This document shows positions 56,623 to 64,000 of a DNA stretch of 64,000 nt, piece after piece (position 1 is the stretch's first letter; every line of letters begins with the position of its first letter). The DNA is from Psychrobacter sp. Cmf 22.2 (lineage in GTDB: Bacteria; Pseudomonadota; Gammaproteobacteria; Pseudomonadales; Moraxellaceae): the NCBI RefSeq assembly GCF_001921745.1, contig NZ_MRYA01000001.1, forward strand, positions 558,001 to 622,000, written 5' to 3'. The notes below the pieces were generated by a model. That model ran no database searches. It saw only the letters and a list, made by a program, of their open reading frames with translations, and was not told the origin of the DNA. The position numbers were made by a program, and so were the translations under genes.

Positions 56623-57072
56623 AACTGGTTTACCTTGGTAAATATCTAAAATATATTGAAATTTATATAGACTAATGTGGAGGAATAATAGCATTGTTTA
56701 TAAGATATATAATAGCAGCGTTTAAAGCACAGTTTAAAACGCTGCCAAGCTTAGCAGGTGACGCAGTATCTGCATATAAAAAATACGTTATTTTTCTTAA
56801 ATCAGCATTCAATCGCACTGGTATAACAACTTGAACTTAGTCTAGGTTCTGTTATTTAAAAAAAGCTTTTAAAAATAATTCATAACAAGTGCTTGAAACC
56901 GACTATGAACGTTGAGTGTTTTAAAATAAATTTGAAATAGATAAGCAATCAAAAGCGATACCTGAAATTTAATGTCTGTTATATAGGAGCATGATATGAT
57001 AAGCGCTTTGACTTATCTATCATTAAAAATACAATCAGTAATGTTAATATCAACCATAGTAACGGAAAACTT
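56623..57072. other. Divergent intergenic region before metZ
   Basis: The spacer holds an inverted repeat at 56715-56745 (GCAGCGTTT arms around an AAAGCACAGTTTA centre) near the phospholipase gene. No SAM riboswitch or other methionine-related leader is recognised upstream of metZ. Confidence 0.5.
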
Positions 57073-58365
57073 ATGAGTCAATCGCAAGCGCATAATAAAA
57101 GCAATTCAAATCAATTGGATCCAAACTGGCGCAATGATGCTTTAGATTTAGATCTTGATTATGGCATGCAGACTATTGCGGTTCGAGCAGGGCAGCATCG
57201 TACCGATGAAGGAGAACACGCCGAACCTATCTTTACCACCAGCTCTTATGTTTATGCTTCAGCAAGTGATGCTGCCGCGCATTTTGATGGGACAAAGACC
57301 GGTAATGTTTATTCGCGCCATACCAACCCCAGCGTGCGCACCTTTGAGCGTCGTCTAGCCGCACTTGAAAACGGTGAACGTGCGGTTGCCACGGCCTCAG
57401 GTATGGGCGCGATTTTGACTATGTGCTTAGCCTACCTAAAGGCGGGTGATCATCTGCTTGCAGCCAACCAGCTCTTTGGCTCATCCATTGGTTTATTTAA
57501 TAATTACATGGCTAAGTTTGGCGTTGAGGTCAGCTATGTTGATTGCTTCGATAATGAAGCATGGGCAAATGCTATACAACCAAATACTAAAGTGATTTAT
57601 TGCGAAAGCCCAAGTAATCCGTTGGCCCAGATTTGTGATATTGGTTATTTAAGTCAGCTGTGTAAAGCCAATGATGTGTTACTAGTCGTTGATAATTGCT
57701 TCGCCACGCCAGCGCTACAGCGGCCGTTAGATTTAGGGGCTGATGTGGTTATTCATTCTGCAACCAAATACTTGGACGGACAAGGCCGAGTATTAGGCGG
57801 TGCGCTTGTCGGTAGTGATAAGCTGATGCAAGAAGCATTTACCGTTGTACGCTCAGGCGGTATTAGCATGAGTCCGTTCAATGCTTGGGTCTTTACCAAA
57901 GGGCTTGAGACCCTTAAATTACGTATGCAGGCGCACTGTGCCAATGCCAATCAAGTGGCAGAGTTTTTGAACAGTCATCCTAACGTCAGTAAAGTGCACT
58001 TTTCAGGGCTCTTAGATCATCCCTCTCATGAGCTTACCAAACGTCAGCATCATATGAAGAATGGCTATGGCGCCATTATGGGGTTTGAGGTTAAAGCGTC
58101 TACTGATGACAATCATGCCAACAAACGCGATACAAAAGCAGCTGCTTGGCATGTCATTGACTCAACACAAATGGTCTCTATTACTAATAATTTAGGGGAT
58201 GCCAAAACCACCATTACCCATCCTGCGACCACGACTCATTTTAGGCTTACCCCTGAGGCACGCGCTGAGGCTGGTGTCAAAGATGGGCTTATTCGGTTGT
58301 CAGTAGGACTAGAAGATGTGGAAGACATTATCAAAGATTTGGCGCGTGGTTTAGACAGTTTATAA
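57073..58365 (+). CDS. metZ: O-succinylhomoserine sulfhydrylase
   Basis: This 430-residue PLP enzyme of the Cys/Met metabolism family converts O-succinylhomoserine and sulfide to homocysteine. The PLP Lys is in HSATKYLDGQGRVLGG near residue 232. YSRHTNPSV near residue 77 (substrate-binding Tyr and Arg), ENGERAVATASGMGAI near residue 100, YCESPSNP near residue 178 and LTPEARAEAGVKDGLIRLSVGLEDVEDII (given as its parts) near the end are all MetZ-like. The first 25 residues are a Ser/Asn-rich extension. A weak GGA lies upstream of ATG 57073. Confidence 0.93.
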   Translation: MSQSQAHNKSNSNQLDPNWRNDALDLDLDYGMQTIAVRAGQHRTDEGEHAEPIFTTSSYVYASASDAAAHFDGTKTGNVYSRHTNPSVRTFERRLAALENGERAVATASGMGAILTMCLAYLKAGDHLLAANQLFGSSIGLFNNYMAKFGVEVSYVDCFDNEAWANAIQPNTKVIYCESPSNPLAQICDIGYLSQLCKANDVLLVVDNCFATPALQRPLDLGADVVIHSATKYLDGQGRVLGGALVGSDKLMQEAFTVVRSGGISMSPFNAWVFTKGLETLKLRMQAHCANANQVAEFLNSHPNVSKVHFSGLLDHPSHELTKRQHHMKNGYGAIMGFEVKASTDDNHANKRDTKAAAWHVIDSTQMVSITNNLGDAKTTITHPATTTHFRLTPEARAEAGVKDGLIRLSVGLEDVEDIIKDLARGLDSL

Positions 58366-58450
58366 AGATGACGGTATAATCAACGTTATCGTATTAACTT
58401 TATGATTAAAAGCTATTTATCATTCATCAATATAAAACAAAGAGGCAATT

Positions 58451-58780
58451 ATGAACATTCAAGCACTTATGCAGCAAGCTCAGACAATGCAAAAAAAGGT
58501 CGAAGCCAATGTCGAATCGGCAAAAAAGGATCTAGCAAATAAAGAAGTCCAAGCAGAGGCGGGTAGTGGCTTAGTCAAAGTCACTATGACCGGTCGTCAC
58601 GTGGTCAAGCGTTTAAGTATCGATCCAAGCTTGCTTGAAGATGAGCCTGATATGATTGAAGATTTGATCGCTGCTGCTATCAATGACGCGGTCCGTCAAG
58701 CGGATGAGCTGTATGAAGAGACAATGGCTGGCGCGACTTCAGGTATGGGTCTGCCACCAGGTATGCAGGGTTTATTCTAA
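58451..58780 (+). CDS. YbaB/EbfC nucleoid-associated protein
   Basis: This 109-residue protein has the family layout: an N-terminal [16 protein letters not shown] helix, the [21 protein letters not shown] beta strand core (split near residue 40), and a Gly/Met-rich C-terminus. AGAGG precedes ATG 58451. It binds DNA as a dimer. The gene is normally located directly before recR, as here, 107 bp apart with a hairpin in between. Confidence 0.93.
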   Translation: MNIQALMQQAQTMQKKVEANVESAKKDLANKEVQAEAGSGLVKVTMTGRHVVKRLSIDPSLLEDEPDMIEDLIAAAINDAVRQADELYEETMAGATSGMGLPPGMQGLF

Positions 58781-58818
58781 GTCTCAATTTGCGGTAAATA
58801 CTGCATATTGAAGACAAT

Positions 58819-58855
58819 AATGGGGTTGTTATCCACCGGATACGACCCCATTTTT
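58819..58855 (+). terminator. Hairpin/terminator between ybaB and recR
   Basis: Arms AATGGGGT (58819-58826) and ACCCCATT (58845-58852), with an inner GTATCC-like stem, are followed by a short T tract. It would reduce read-through from ybaB into recR. Confidence 0.65.
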
Positions 58856-58887
58856 ATATCTACGGTTTATAGATAAAGGAAGCAGAT

Positions 58888-59481
58888 TTGCTTACAGCTA
58901 AATTTGATCAGCTGGTTAAACAGCTGCGTATTTTACCAGGTGTTGGGCAAAAAAGTGCCCAGCGTATGGCACTCCACCTCCTTACCAAAAAACGTCCGCA
59001 AGGGATGGCACTTGCTCAAGCACTTGATGAGGCAATGCGTGATATTGTTGAGTGTCAGCGTTGTCATAGCTTCAGTGATGATGCGGTTTGTCCACTGTGC
59101 CAAGATCCAAGACGTGATAATGGATTGTTATGTGTGGTCGAAACCGCCGCTGACGTCATGGCCATCGAGCAAACCGCAGGCTACCGTGGACGTTATTTTG
59201 TCTTAGGCGGGCATCTGTCACCGATTGATGGTATTAGTGCTGATGATTTAAACATTGACCAGCTGGTATGGCGTGTTAAACAAGAGCAGGTGGAGGAGCT
59301 GATATTGGCAACAGGTACCACCGTTGAAGGTCAGACAACGGCACACTTTATCAGCGAAGCGGTGAGCCGTCATGTCAATAAAGTCACACGTTTGGCACAA
59401 GGCGTACCCATAGGCGGTGAGCTTGAATATCTAGATAGTATGACATTGGGACAGGCACTACAAAATCGCTCCTTTTTATAA
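58888..59481 (+). CDS. recR: Recombination mediator RecR
   Basis: This 197-residue protein starts at TTG 58888, with AAGGAAG upstream and no in-frame ATG that fits. It has a helix-hairpin-helix ([17 protein letters not shown] near residue 17), the zinc finger C-x2-C...C-x2-C ([16 protein letters not shown] near residue 54), a TOPRIM domain ([16 protein letters not shown] near residue 80) and a Walker-like C-terminal motif. It loads RecA onto gapped DNA with RecF and RecO. Confidence 0.95.
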   Translation: MLTAKFDQLVKQLRILPGVGQKSAQRMALHLLTKKRPQGMALAQALDEAMRDIVECQRCHSFSDDAVCPLCQDPRRDNGLLCVVETAADVMAIEQTAGYRGRYFVLGGHLSPIDGISADDLNIDQLVWRVKQEQVEELILATGTTVEGQTTAHFISEAVSRHVNKVTRLAQGVPIGGELEYLDSMTLGQALQNRSFL

Positions 59482-59685
59482 TATAAACAAAGGCTATATG
59501 TTTTAGTCTCGTACCTAATGGCTTTAAGCGTGTAAGTTTTTATATACGTCATTATTGCTTTAAACTTGACGCTGTTATACGAAACGCGCCAAAACATGAA
59601 CGCTAATTTGTTATAATTTTCTTTTATTGTCTCTAAGCGCTATTGATAGCGCTCTTTTTTCTTCTATTTAAGCAGGTATCTGCCC

Positions 59686-61047
59686 GTGTCTGATCTAAGC
59701 TCTGTTGATTTAAGCGCCCAAACCAATTTATCGCAAGATGATTTGTCTCAAGGCGGTTTGTTTCGAGATAATGTTTTGCAACCCGATGCAAAAGAAGGCG
59801 TTGACAAGGGTCAAACGTACGCAGTTACTAATATGGTAGACATGCTTGTCGAGCCAGATATTGACGCATTGCTAGACATAGCAGATGAAGCGTCTGTCAC
59901 TTGGGTACGTGAGCAAGGACAGTTGGACGAGGTTATCAAAGCCTTGGAAGTTTGCGGACGGGTAGCGTTAGATACTGAATTTATCAAGCGTGATACCTAC
60001 TATCCACGCTTGGCATTGGTGCAGCTTAATACTGGCGATCACATTTATTTATTAGATGCGCCGCAACTGCAACTAGCTGAACTATGGCAAGTGCTAACTG
60101 AAGTCGATGTGGCGATTTGGCATGCTTGCGGAGAAGATTTAGGCATTTTTTATCTACTCTCTGGCTGTCCGCCATTGACCAATATTTTTGATACGCAAAT
60201 TGCGCTGTCTTATTTAACGGGTCAACTGCAAATGGGCTATCAGCAAGCGCTTGATGATCAGTTAGACATGCAAATTGACAAAGAGCAAAGCCAGTCTGAT
60301 TGGCTACAACGTCCGTTATCGGATGAACAAGAACAATATGCTATTGATGATGTGCGTTTTCTACCTGCGCTATATTTGAGTCTGGAATATGAATTAAAAA
60401 AGCAAGGTTTATATGATTATGTATGGGCGGATTGTCAGCTCTATGCTCATGAACTATACAAGGTGCAGCATGTTGAAGATGAAGCTATGTATTTGACGAT
60501 GGCAGATTATCGTTATAATTCGCAGCAGATGGCTATACTAAAAGCAGTGGCTACTTGGCGTGAAGCGCTGGCACGTTCGACCAACCAGCCGCGTACCTTT
60601 GTAATCAAAAAACAGGCGGTACGTGAGATTATCACTGAACAGCCAATGAGTATGCGCGCGCTTGCCCATAAGACGACGATGCACCGTAGTATGTTGCGAC
60701 TTTATGGTGAGGAGCTGCTAAAGGTCATTAAAGAGGCAAAAAACTTAGCGCCTGTTGAGCATCCAGAGTGTCTACTACCGCCATACCGCTCGAAAAATAA
60801 AGTACTATCAAAAGCGGTACAGCAAGCGGTAGACGAGCAAGCTAAAGAGCTTGGCGTGCCAGCTAACGTGCTTATGCGCAAAAAATGGTTAGGTCAGCTT
60901 TATGAGGTTATTGCCTTTGATAAAAATTTGGCCGAATTACCAGAAGGTCTAAAAGGCTGGCGTAATGAGTGGGTGATGCAAACTTTGATTCCAGTGATTG
61001 AACAACATAAGACTGAATTGCAGCAAGGGATGGGTATTAATATTTGA
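59686..61047 (+). CDS. rnd: Ribonuclease D
   Basis: This 453-residue 3'-5' exoribonuclease starts at GTG 59686 with weak ribosome-site evidence. DEDD catalytic motifs are LDTEFIKRDTYYP near residue 105, ACGEDLGIFY near residue 150 and YAIDDVRFLPALY near residue 222, the Y-type DEDD. Two HRDC-like regions follow. A PNTD-like 80-residue N-terminal extension, longer than in E. coli RNase D (about 375 residues), is low in conservation. It trims tRNA precursors. A TATAAT box lies at 59612-59617. Confidence 0.92.
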   Translation: MSDLSSVDLSAQTNLSQDDLSQGGLFRDNVLQPDAKEGVDKGQTYAVTNMVDMLVEPDIDALLDIADEASVTWVREQGQLDEVIKALEVCGRVALDTEFIKRDTYYPRLALVQLNTGDHIYLLDAPQLQLAELWQVLTEVDVAIWHACGEDLGIFYLLSGCPPLTNIFDTQIALSYLTGQLQMGYQQALDDQLDMQIDKEQSQSDWLQRPLSDEQEQYAIDDVRFLPALYLSLEYELKKQGLYDYVWADCQLYAHELYKVQHVEDEAMYLTMADYRYNSQQMAILKAVATWREALARSTNQPRTFVIKKQAVREIITEQPMSMRALAHKTTMHRSMLRLYGEELLKVIKEAKNLAPVEHPECLLPPYRSKNKVLSKAVQQAVDEQAKELGVPANVLMRKKWLGQLYEVIAFDKNLAELPEGLKGWRNEWVMQTLIPVIEQHKTELQQGMGINI

Positions 61048-61075
61048 GCGTTTGGATATTTGTCTTGGTTAAATA

Positions 61076-61750
61076 TCAGCGTTTAAATTTTCCGTGCTGC
61101 AAAAAGTGTTCAGTTTGCTTAGCCACTGTTTCATTTACTAACATGCCTGTATGCGAGACAGGTAAGACGATATGATCCGTGGCAGCGTCAATTTTAGTCT
61201 CTTTTACATATACCGTTCCATCATGCACAAGTTCTTGCTCAGGATTTGATTTGTCTGCTTTACGCAATTTTCGATTATGATATTGCAAAAACAGTTGCCC
61301 TAAACCATAGGGCTTATTACCCGCAATCACTCCCAAAGTAATATGTTGTGGCAATGGTGCCACCGTCCCATCTAATGCATCGACGTATGAGCGGCCTACA
61401 ATGGCAGGGGTTAATCGCCAGATATAATCGGCACAAACGCTGCCAACATGCGGTGTACCTAGGGTCACACAGCGTCCAATCTGCCACTTTGGATAATGGT
61501 AAACAAAGTCGCGAATAATCAGCCCGCCTAAACTATGCCCCACCAAATCTAACGGCTGGTCGGGATGATGGTTGTTTTCAAGCCACGTATTAAGACGCTG
61601 ACTATTGGTCGTAATACTGTCACGCATACTACGGTAGCCGTATTGATGAGTACTAAAGCCTGCGGCTTGCAAGCGTTTGGCCAATGGTCGCATAATCCAT
61701 GCGGTTTGATGCAGACCATGAATAAGAATGACGCGGTTTTTTTGTTGCAT
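61076..61750 (-). CDS. Small lipase-like alpha/beta hydrolase
   Basis: This protein has 224 residues from ATG 61750, where GGA lies upstream and the family start MQQKNRVILIHGLHQT begins; a frame to 61894 adds unrelated sequence. It has HGLH at the oxyanion position, the nucleophile elbow LVGHSLGGLII near residue 85, and a conserved His in LPVSHTGMLVN near residue 203. It resembles the PGAP1-like/triacylglycerol-lipase-like proteins that act on lipids or acyl esters. It is convergent with rnd, 28 bp apart. Confidence 0.82.
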   Translation of the reverse strand: MQQKNRVILIHGLHQTAWIMRPLAKRLQAAGFSTHQYGYRSMRDSITTNSQRLNTWLENNHHPDQPLDLVGHSLGGLIIRDFVYHYPKWQIGRCVTLGTPHVGSVCADYIWRLTPAIVGRSYVDALDGTVAPLPQHITLGVIAGNKPYGLGQLFLQYHNRKLRKADKSNPEQELVHDGTVYVKETKIDAATDHIVLPVSHTGMLVNETVAKQTEHFLQHGKFKR

Positions 61751-61960
61751 GTTATCGTCCAAAAAATGTGTTAAATAATGATCAGCAGTGCCTATTAATA
61801 AGTATTGAACATGCCTTAGTATATCGTTAAATAATCTTGTTAATTGCTTATGATAAATAGGTATATAAGTAATGTAAAAAATAAAAACCTCCAAATCAGC
61901 TACTGACTTGGAGGTTTGTTTTTATATAAAAGACTTAAGACGACTGCCTGTTACCACATA

Positions 61961-64000
61961 CTACATATAGTTTTCGATACTTGGGCAAGAACACATTAGG
62001 TTTTTGTCGCCATAAGCGTCATCAACACGTGCCACACTTGGCCAGAACTTATGAGCACGGACGTAAGGCAGTGGGAACGCAGCGACATCACGGCTGTATG
62101 GATGGGTCCATTCGCTATCAGTGATCATAGAAGCTGTATGCGGGGCATTAACCAATGGATTGTCTTCAAGTGTCCAACCGTCTTCGCCCGCTTTGGCTTT
62201 CATCGCTTCGGCTTTGATAGATTTTAATGCATTGATAAAGCGATCTAGCTCTTCAACAGACTCAGACTCTGTCGGCTCAATCATCAAGGTGCCAGCTACT
62301 GGGAAGCTCATTGTTGGCGCATGGAAGCCATAGTCCATCAAGCGTTTGGCGATATCGCTCTCGCTGATACCTGTCTCTTCTTTTAGTGGACGAATATCAA
62401 TGATACATTCGTGTGCGACTTGACCATTTTTACCCGTGTATAGAACAGGGTAGTGGCCTTTTAACTGAGAGGCAACATAGTTGGCGTTTAAAAGTGCCAG
62501 ATTGGTTGCTTTAAGTAAGCCATCACGGCCCATCATCGCGATATACATCCATGAGATCGGTAAGATACTCGCAGAACCATACGGTGCGGCAGATACTGCT
62601 GAGCAGTCCTTTTGCGCATTATGGACTGGACTGATAGTGTGGTTAGCCATAAATGGCGCCAAATGCGCCTGCATACCGATAGGGCCCATACCAGGACCAC
62701 CGCCACCATGTGGAATACAAAAAGTCTTGTGAAGGTTCATATGTAGGACGTCTGCACCAACGTCAGCCGGCTGCATGATACCAACCTGAGCGTTCATATT
62801 AGCGCCATCCATATAGACTTGACCACCATGCTTATGGATGAGGTCACAAATCTTGCGAATGCCTTCTTCAAATACACCATGCGTTGACGGATAAGTAATC
62901 ATCAAGGCGCCAAGGTGTTTGCTGTGTTCTTCACACTTAGCATTAAGATCATCTATATCTACGTTACCGTTGTCATCTGTTTTGACCACGACGACTTTCA
63001 TGCCCATCATCATCGCCGTCGCAGGGTTGGTACCGTGCGCTGATTGAGGAATGAGGCAAACATCACGATCTGTTTCGCCTAGTGATTCATGATAGCGACG
63101 AATTGCTAGCAGCCCTGCATACTCACCTGAAGCACCAGAGTTTGGCTGCATAGAGACATCATCAAAACCTGTAATGGCTTTTAGCTGCTCTTGTAAGCTA
63201 TCAATCATATCGATATAGCCACCGACTTGGTCACGCGGTGCAAAAGGATGCACGTTCGCAAATTCAGGCCAGGTAATAGGTAACATCTCACTAGTAGCGT
63301 TTAGCTTCATCGTACAGCTACCAAGTGGAATCATACTGCGGTTCATCGCCAAATCTTTATCTTCAAGCGATTTTAAGTAACGCAGCATTTCATGCTCGGT
63401 ATGATGCGAGTTAAATACAGGATGAGTCAGTATATCGTCTGTACGTAAATGCTCCGCATCTAAAGAGACAGAAGCCGCTTCAGGCAGATCATGTGACTTA
63501 TTAACAAATAATTGAGTTAAGACATTAAAGTCTTTCTCGTCACTGATTTCACTAAATGACACACCCAGTTTATTTTCACTCAAACGCCATAAGTTGTAGC
63601 CAACATTGTCTGCATTCTCAAAGATTTGTGTGGCAAGCTTTTCTGAGCCACAATCAACCACCACGGTGTCAAAAAACTGCTTATGAACGACATTTAGTTG
63701 ATTATCGCTATCTGCAGTGCTAATAACATCAGCAAAAGCAGTCGCAAACGCATGAATACGAGTAGCGATACGCTTTACACCGCTTGGGCCATGATAGACG
63801 GCATACATGCCAGCAAGGTTGGCAAGCAATACTTGTGAGGTACAGATATTTGAGTTGGCTTTTTCGCGGCGGATATGCTGCTCGCGAGTCTGTAACGCCA
63901 TACGCAGGGCAGTATTGCCTTGTGAGTCTTTTGAAACCCCAATGATACGACCAGGTGCGGAGCGTTTTGCTTTATCAGAGAATGCAAAATAGGCAGCGTG
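61961..64000 (-). CDS. gcvP: Glycine dehydrogenase (decarboxylating), P protein, C-terminal part
   Basis: The frame stays open to the right edge of the window (upstream codons read [17 protein letters not shown]), so the N-terminal third lies outside. About 680 residues are visible. The PLP-binding Lys is in [18 protein letters not shown], and the Gly-rich loop that follows is typical. [24 protein letters not shown] and the terminal [18 protein letters not shown] also match. It releases CO2 from glycine in the glycine cleavage system. The visible part is intact. Confidence 0.96.
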   Translation of the reverse strand, partial: HAAYFAFSDKAKRSAPGRIIGVSKDSQGNTALRMALQTREQHIRREKANSNICTSQVLLANLAGMYAVYHGPSGVKRIATRIHAFATAFADVISTADSDNQLNVVHKQFFDTVVVDCGSEKLATQIFENADNVGYNLWRLSENKLGVSFSEISDEKDFNVLTQLFVNKSHDLPEAASVSLDAEHLRTDDILTHPVFNSHHTEHEMLRYLKSLEDKDLAMNRSMIPLGSCTMKLNATSEMLPITWPEFANVHPFAPRDQVGGYIDMIDSLQEQLKAITGFDDVSMQPNSGASGEYAGLLAIRRYHESLGETDRDVCLIPQSAHGTNPATAMMMGMKVVVVKTDDNGNVDIDDLNAKCEEHSKHLGALMITYPSTHGVFEEGIRKICDLIHKHGGQVYMDGANMNAQVGIMQPADVGADVLHMNLHKTFCIPHGGGGPGMGPIGMQAHLAPFMANHTISPVHNAQKDCSAVSAAPYGSASILPISWMYIAMMGRDGLLKATNLALLNANYVASQLKGHYPVLYTGKNGQVAHECIIDIRPLKEETGISESDIAKRLMDYGFHAPTMSFPVAGTLMIEPTESESVEELDRFINALKSIKAEAMKAKAGEDGWTLEDNPLVNAPHTASMITDSEWTHPYSRDVAAFPLPYVRAHKFWPSVARVDDAYGDKNLMCSCPSIENYM

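Noticed and set aside
56623..57072. SAM riboswitch or methionine leader before metZ
   Set aside because: No multi-helix SAM-type structure or leader peptide could be recognised; only one short inverted repeat is present.
1..64000. tRNA, rRNA and insertion sequences
   Set aside because: Read-through by eye found no T-loop/acceptor patterns, rRNA segments, transposase genes or terminal repeats that would support such a call.

Overview
This 64 kb window is an ordinary bacterial chromosome segment with one accessory-looking end. The proteins look most like those of Psychrobacter (Moraxellaceae, Gammaproteobacteria): a cbb3 oxidase operon, a single LolC/E-type permease next to lolD, the metZ-ybaB-recR-rnd order, TtcA with long terminal extensions, and a Ter-type stress locus with its biosynthetic operon. 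The genus is inferred from protein resemblance and moderate base composition; no rRNA or tRNA gene is present to confirm it.

Layout. 1-816: the low-GC tail of an OLD-type ATPase/TOPRIM nuclease cut by the window edge, probably the end of a defence island. 1015-3576: a PACE-type efflux protein, a crotonase-family enzyme and an alpha/beta hydrolase. 3660-20326: a dispersed Ter stress locus. It holds a four-gene minus-strand operon (PRTase-TRSP, HAD phosphatase, StiP-type PRTase-PELOTA, HpcH-type C-C lyase), an ATP-grasp ligase, a two-domain TerA-like protein, three single-domain TerD-family proteins, an AIM24-type protein and a TerC-like DUF475 membrane protein. Interleaved with these are a V4R-domain protein plus a free-standing MHYT membrane protein, a SotB-type exporter, and the 7-deazaguanine precursor transporter yhhQ. 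yhhQ is preceded by a sequence with the features of a preQ1-I riboswitch whose tail carries the Shine-Dalgarno.

20577-33588: rlmL, an MscS channel, a dihydrolipoyl dehydrogenase-like flavoprotein, a DUF1800 lipoprotein with thirteen 15-bp in-frame repeats paired with a Tat-exported DUF1501 protein, a BCP peroxiredoxin, a small periplasmic protein, queC and ttcA. 33710-39720: fixH, ccoG and ccoPQON, all on the minus strand, for the high-affinity cbb3 oxidase. A 1 kb gene-free stretch follows, then an SCP2 protein.

42786-64000: lolC/lolD, comEC (with no recognisable metallo-beta-lactamase motif in its C-terminal part), an S49 peptidase, a CPBP protease, dusA, an MHS-type MFS transporter, a phospholipase D-family lipoprotein, metZ, ybaB, recR, rnd, a small lipase-like hydrolase, and the C-terminal part of gcvP running off the right edge.

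The most interesting unit is the Ter locus. Published comparative genomics (Anantharaman, Iyer and Aravind) predicts that such operons make a nucleoside-like metabolite linked to TerD-family stress proteins. Here the locus also encloses a riboswitch-controlled deazapurine importer and an uncharacterised V4R/MHYT pair.
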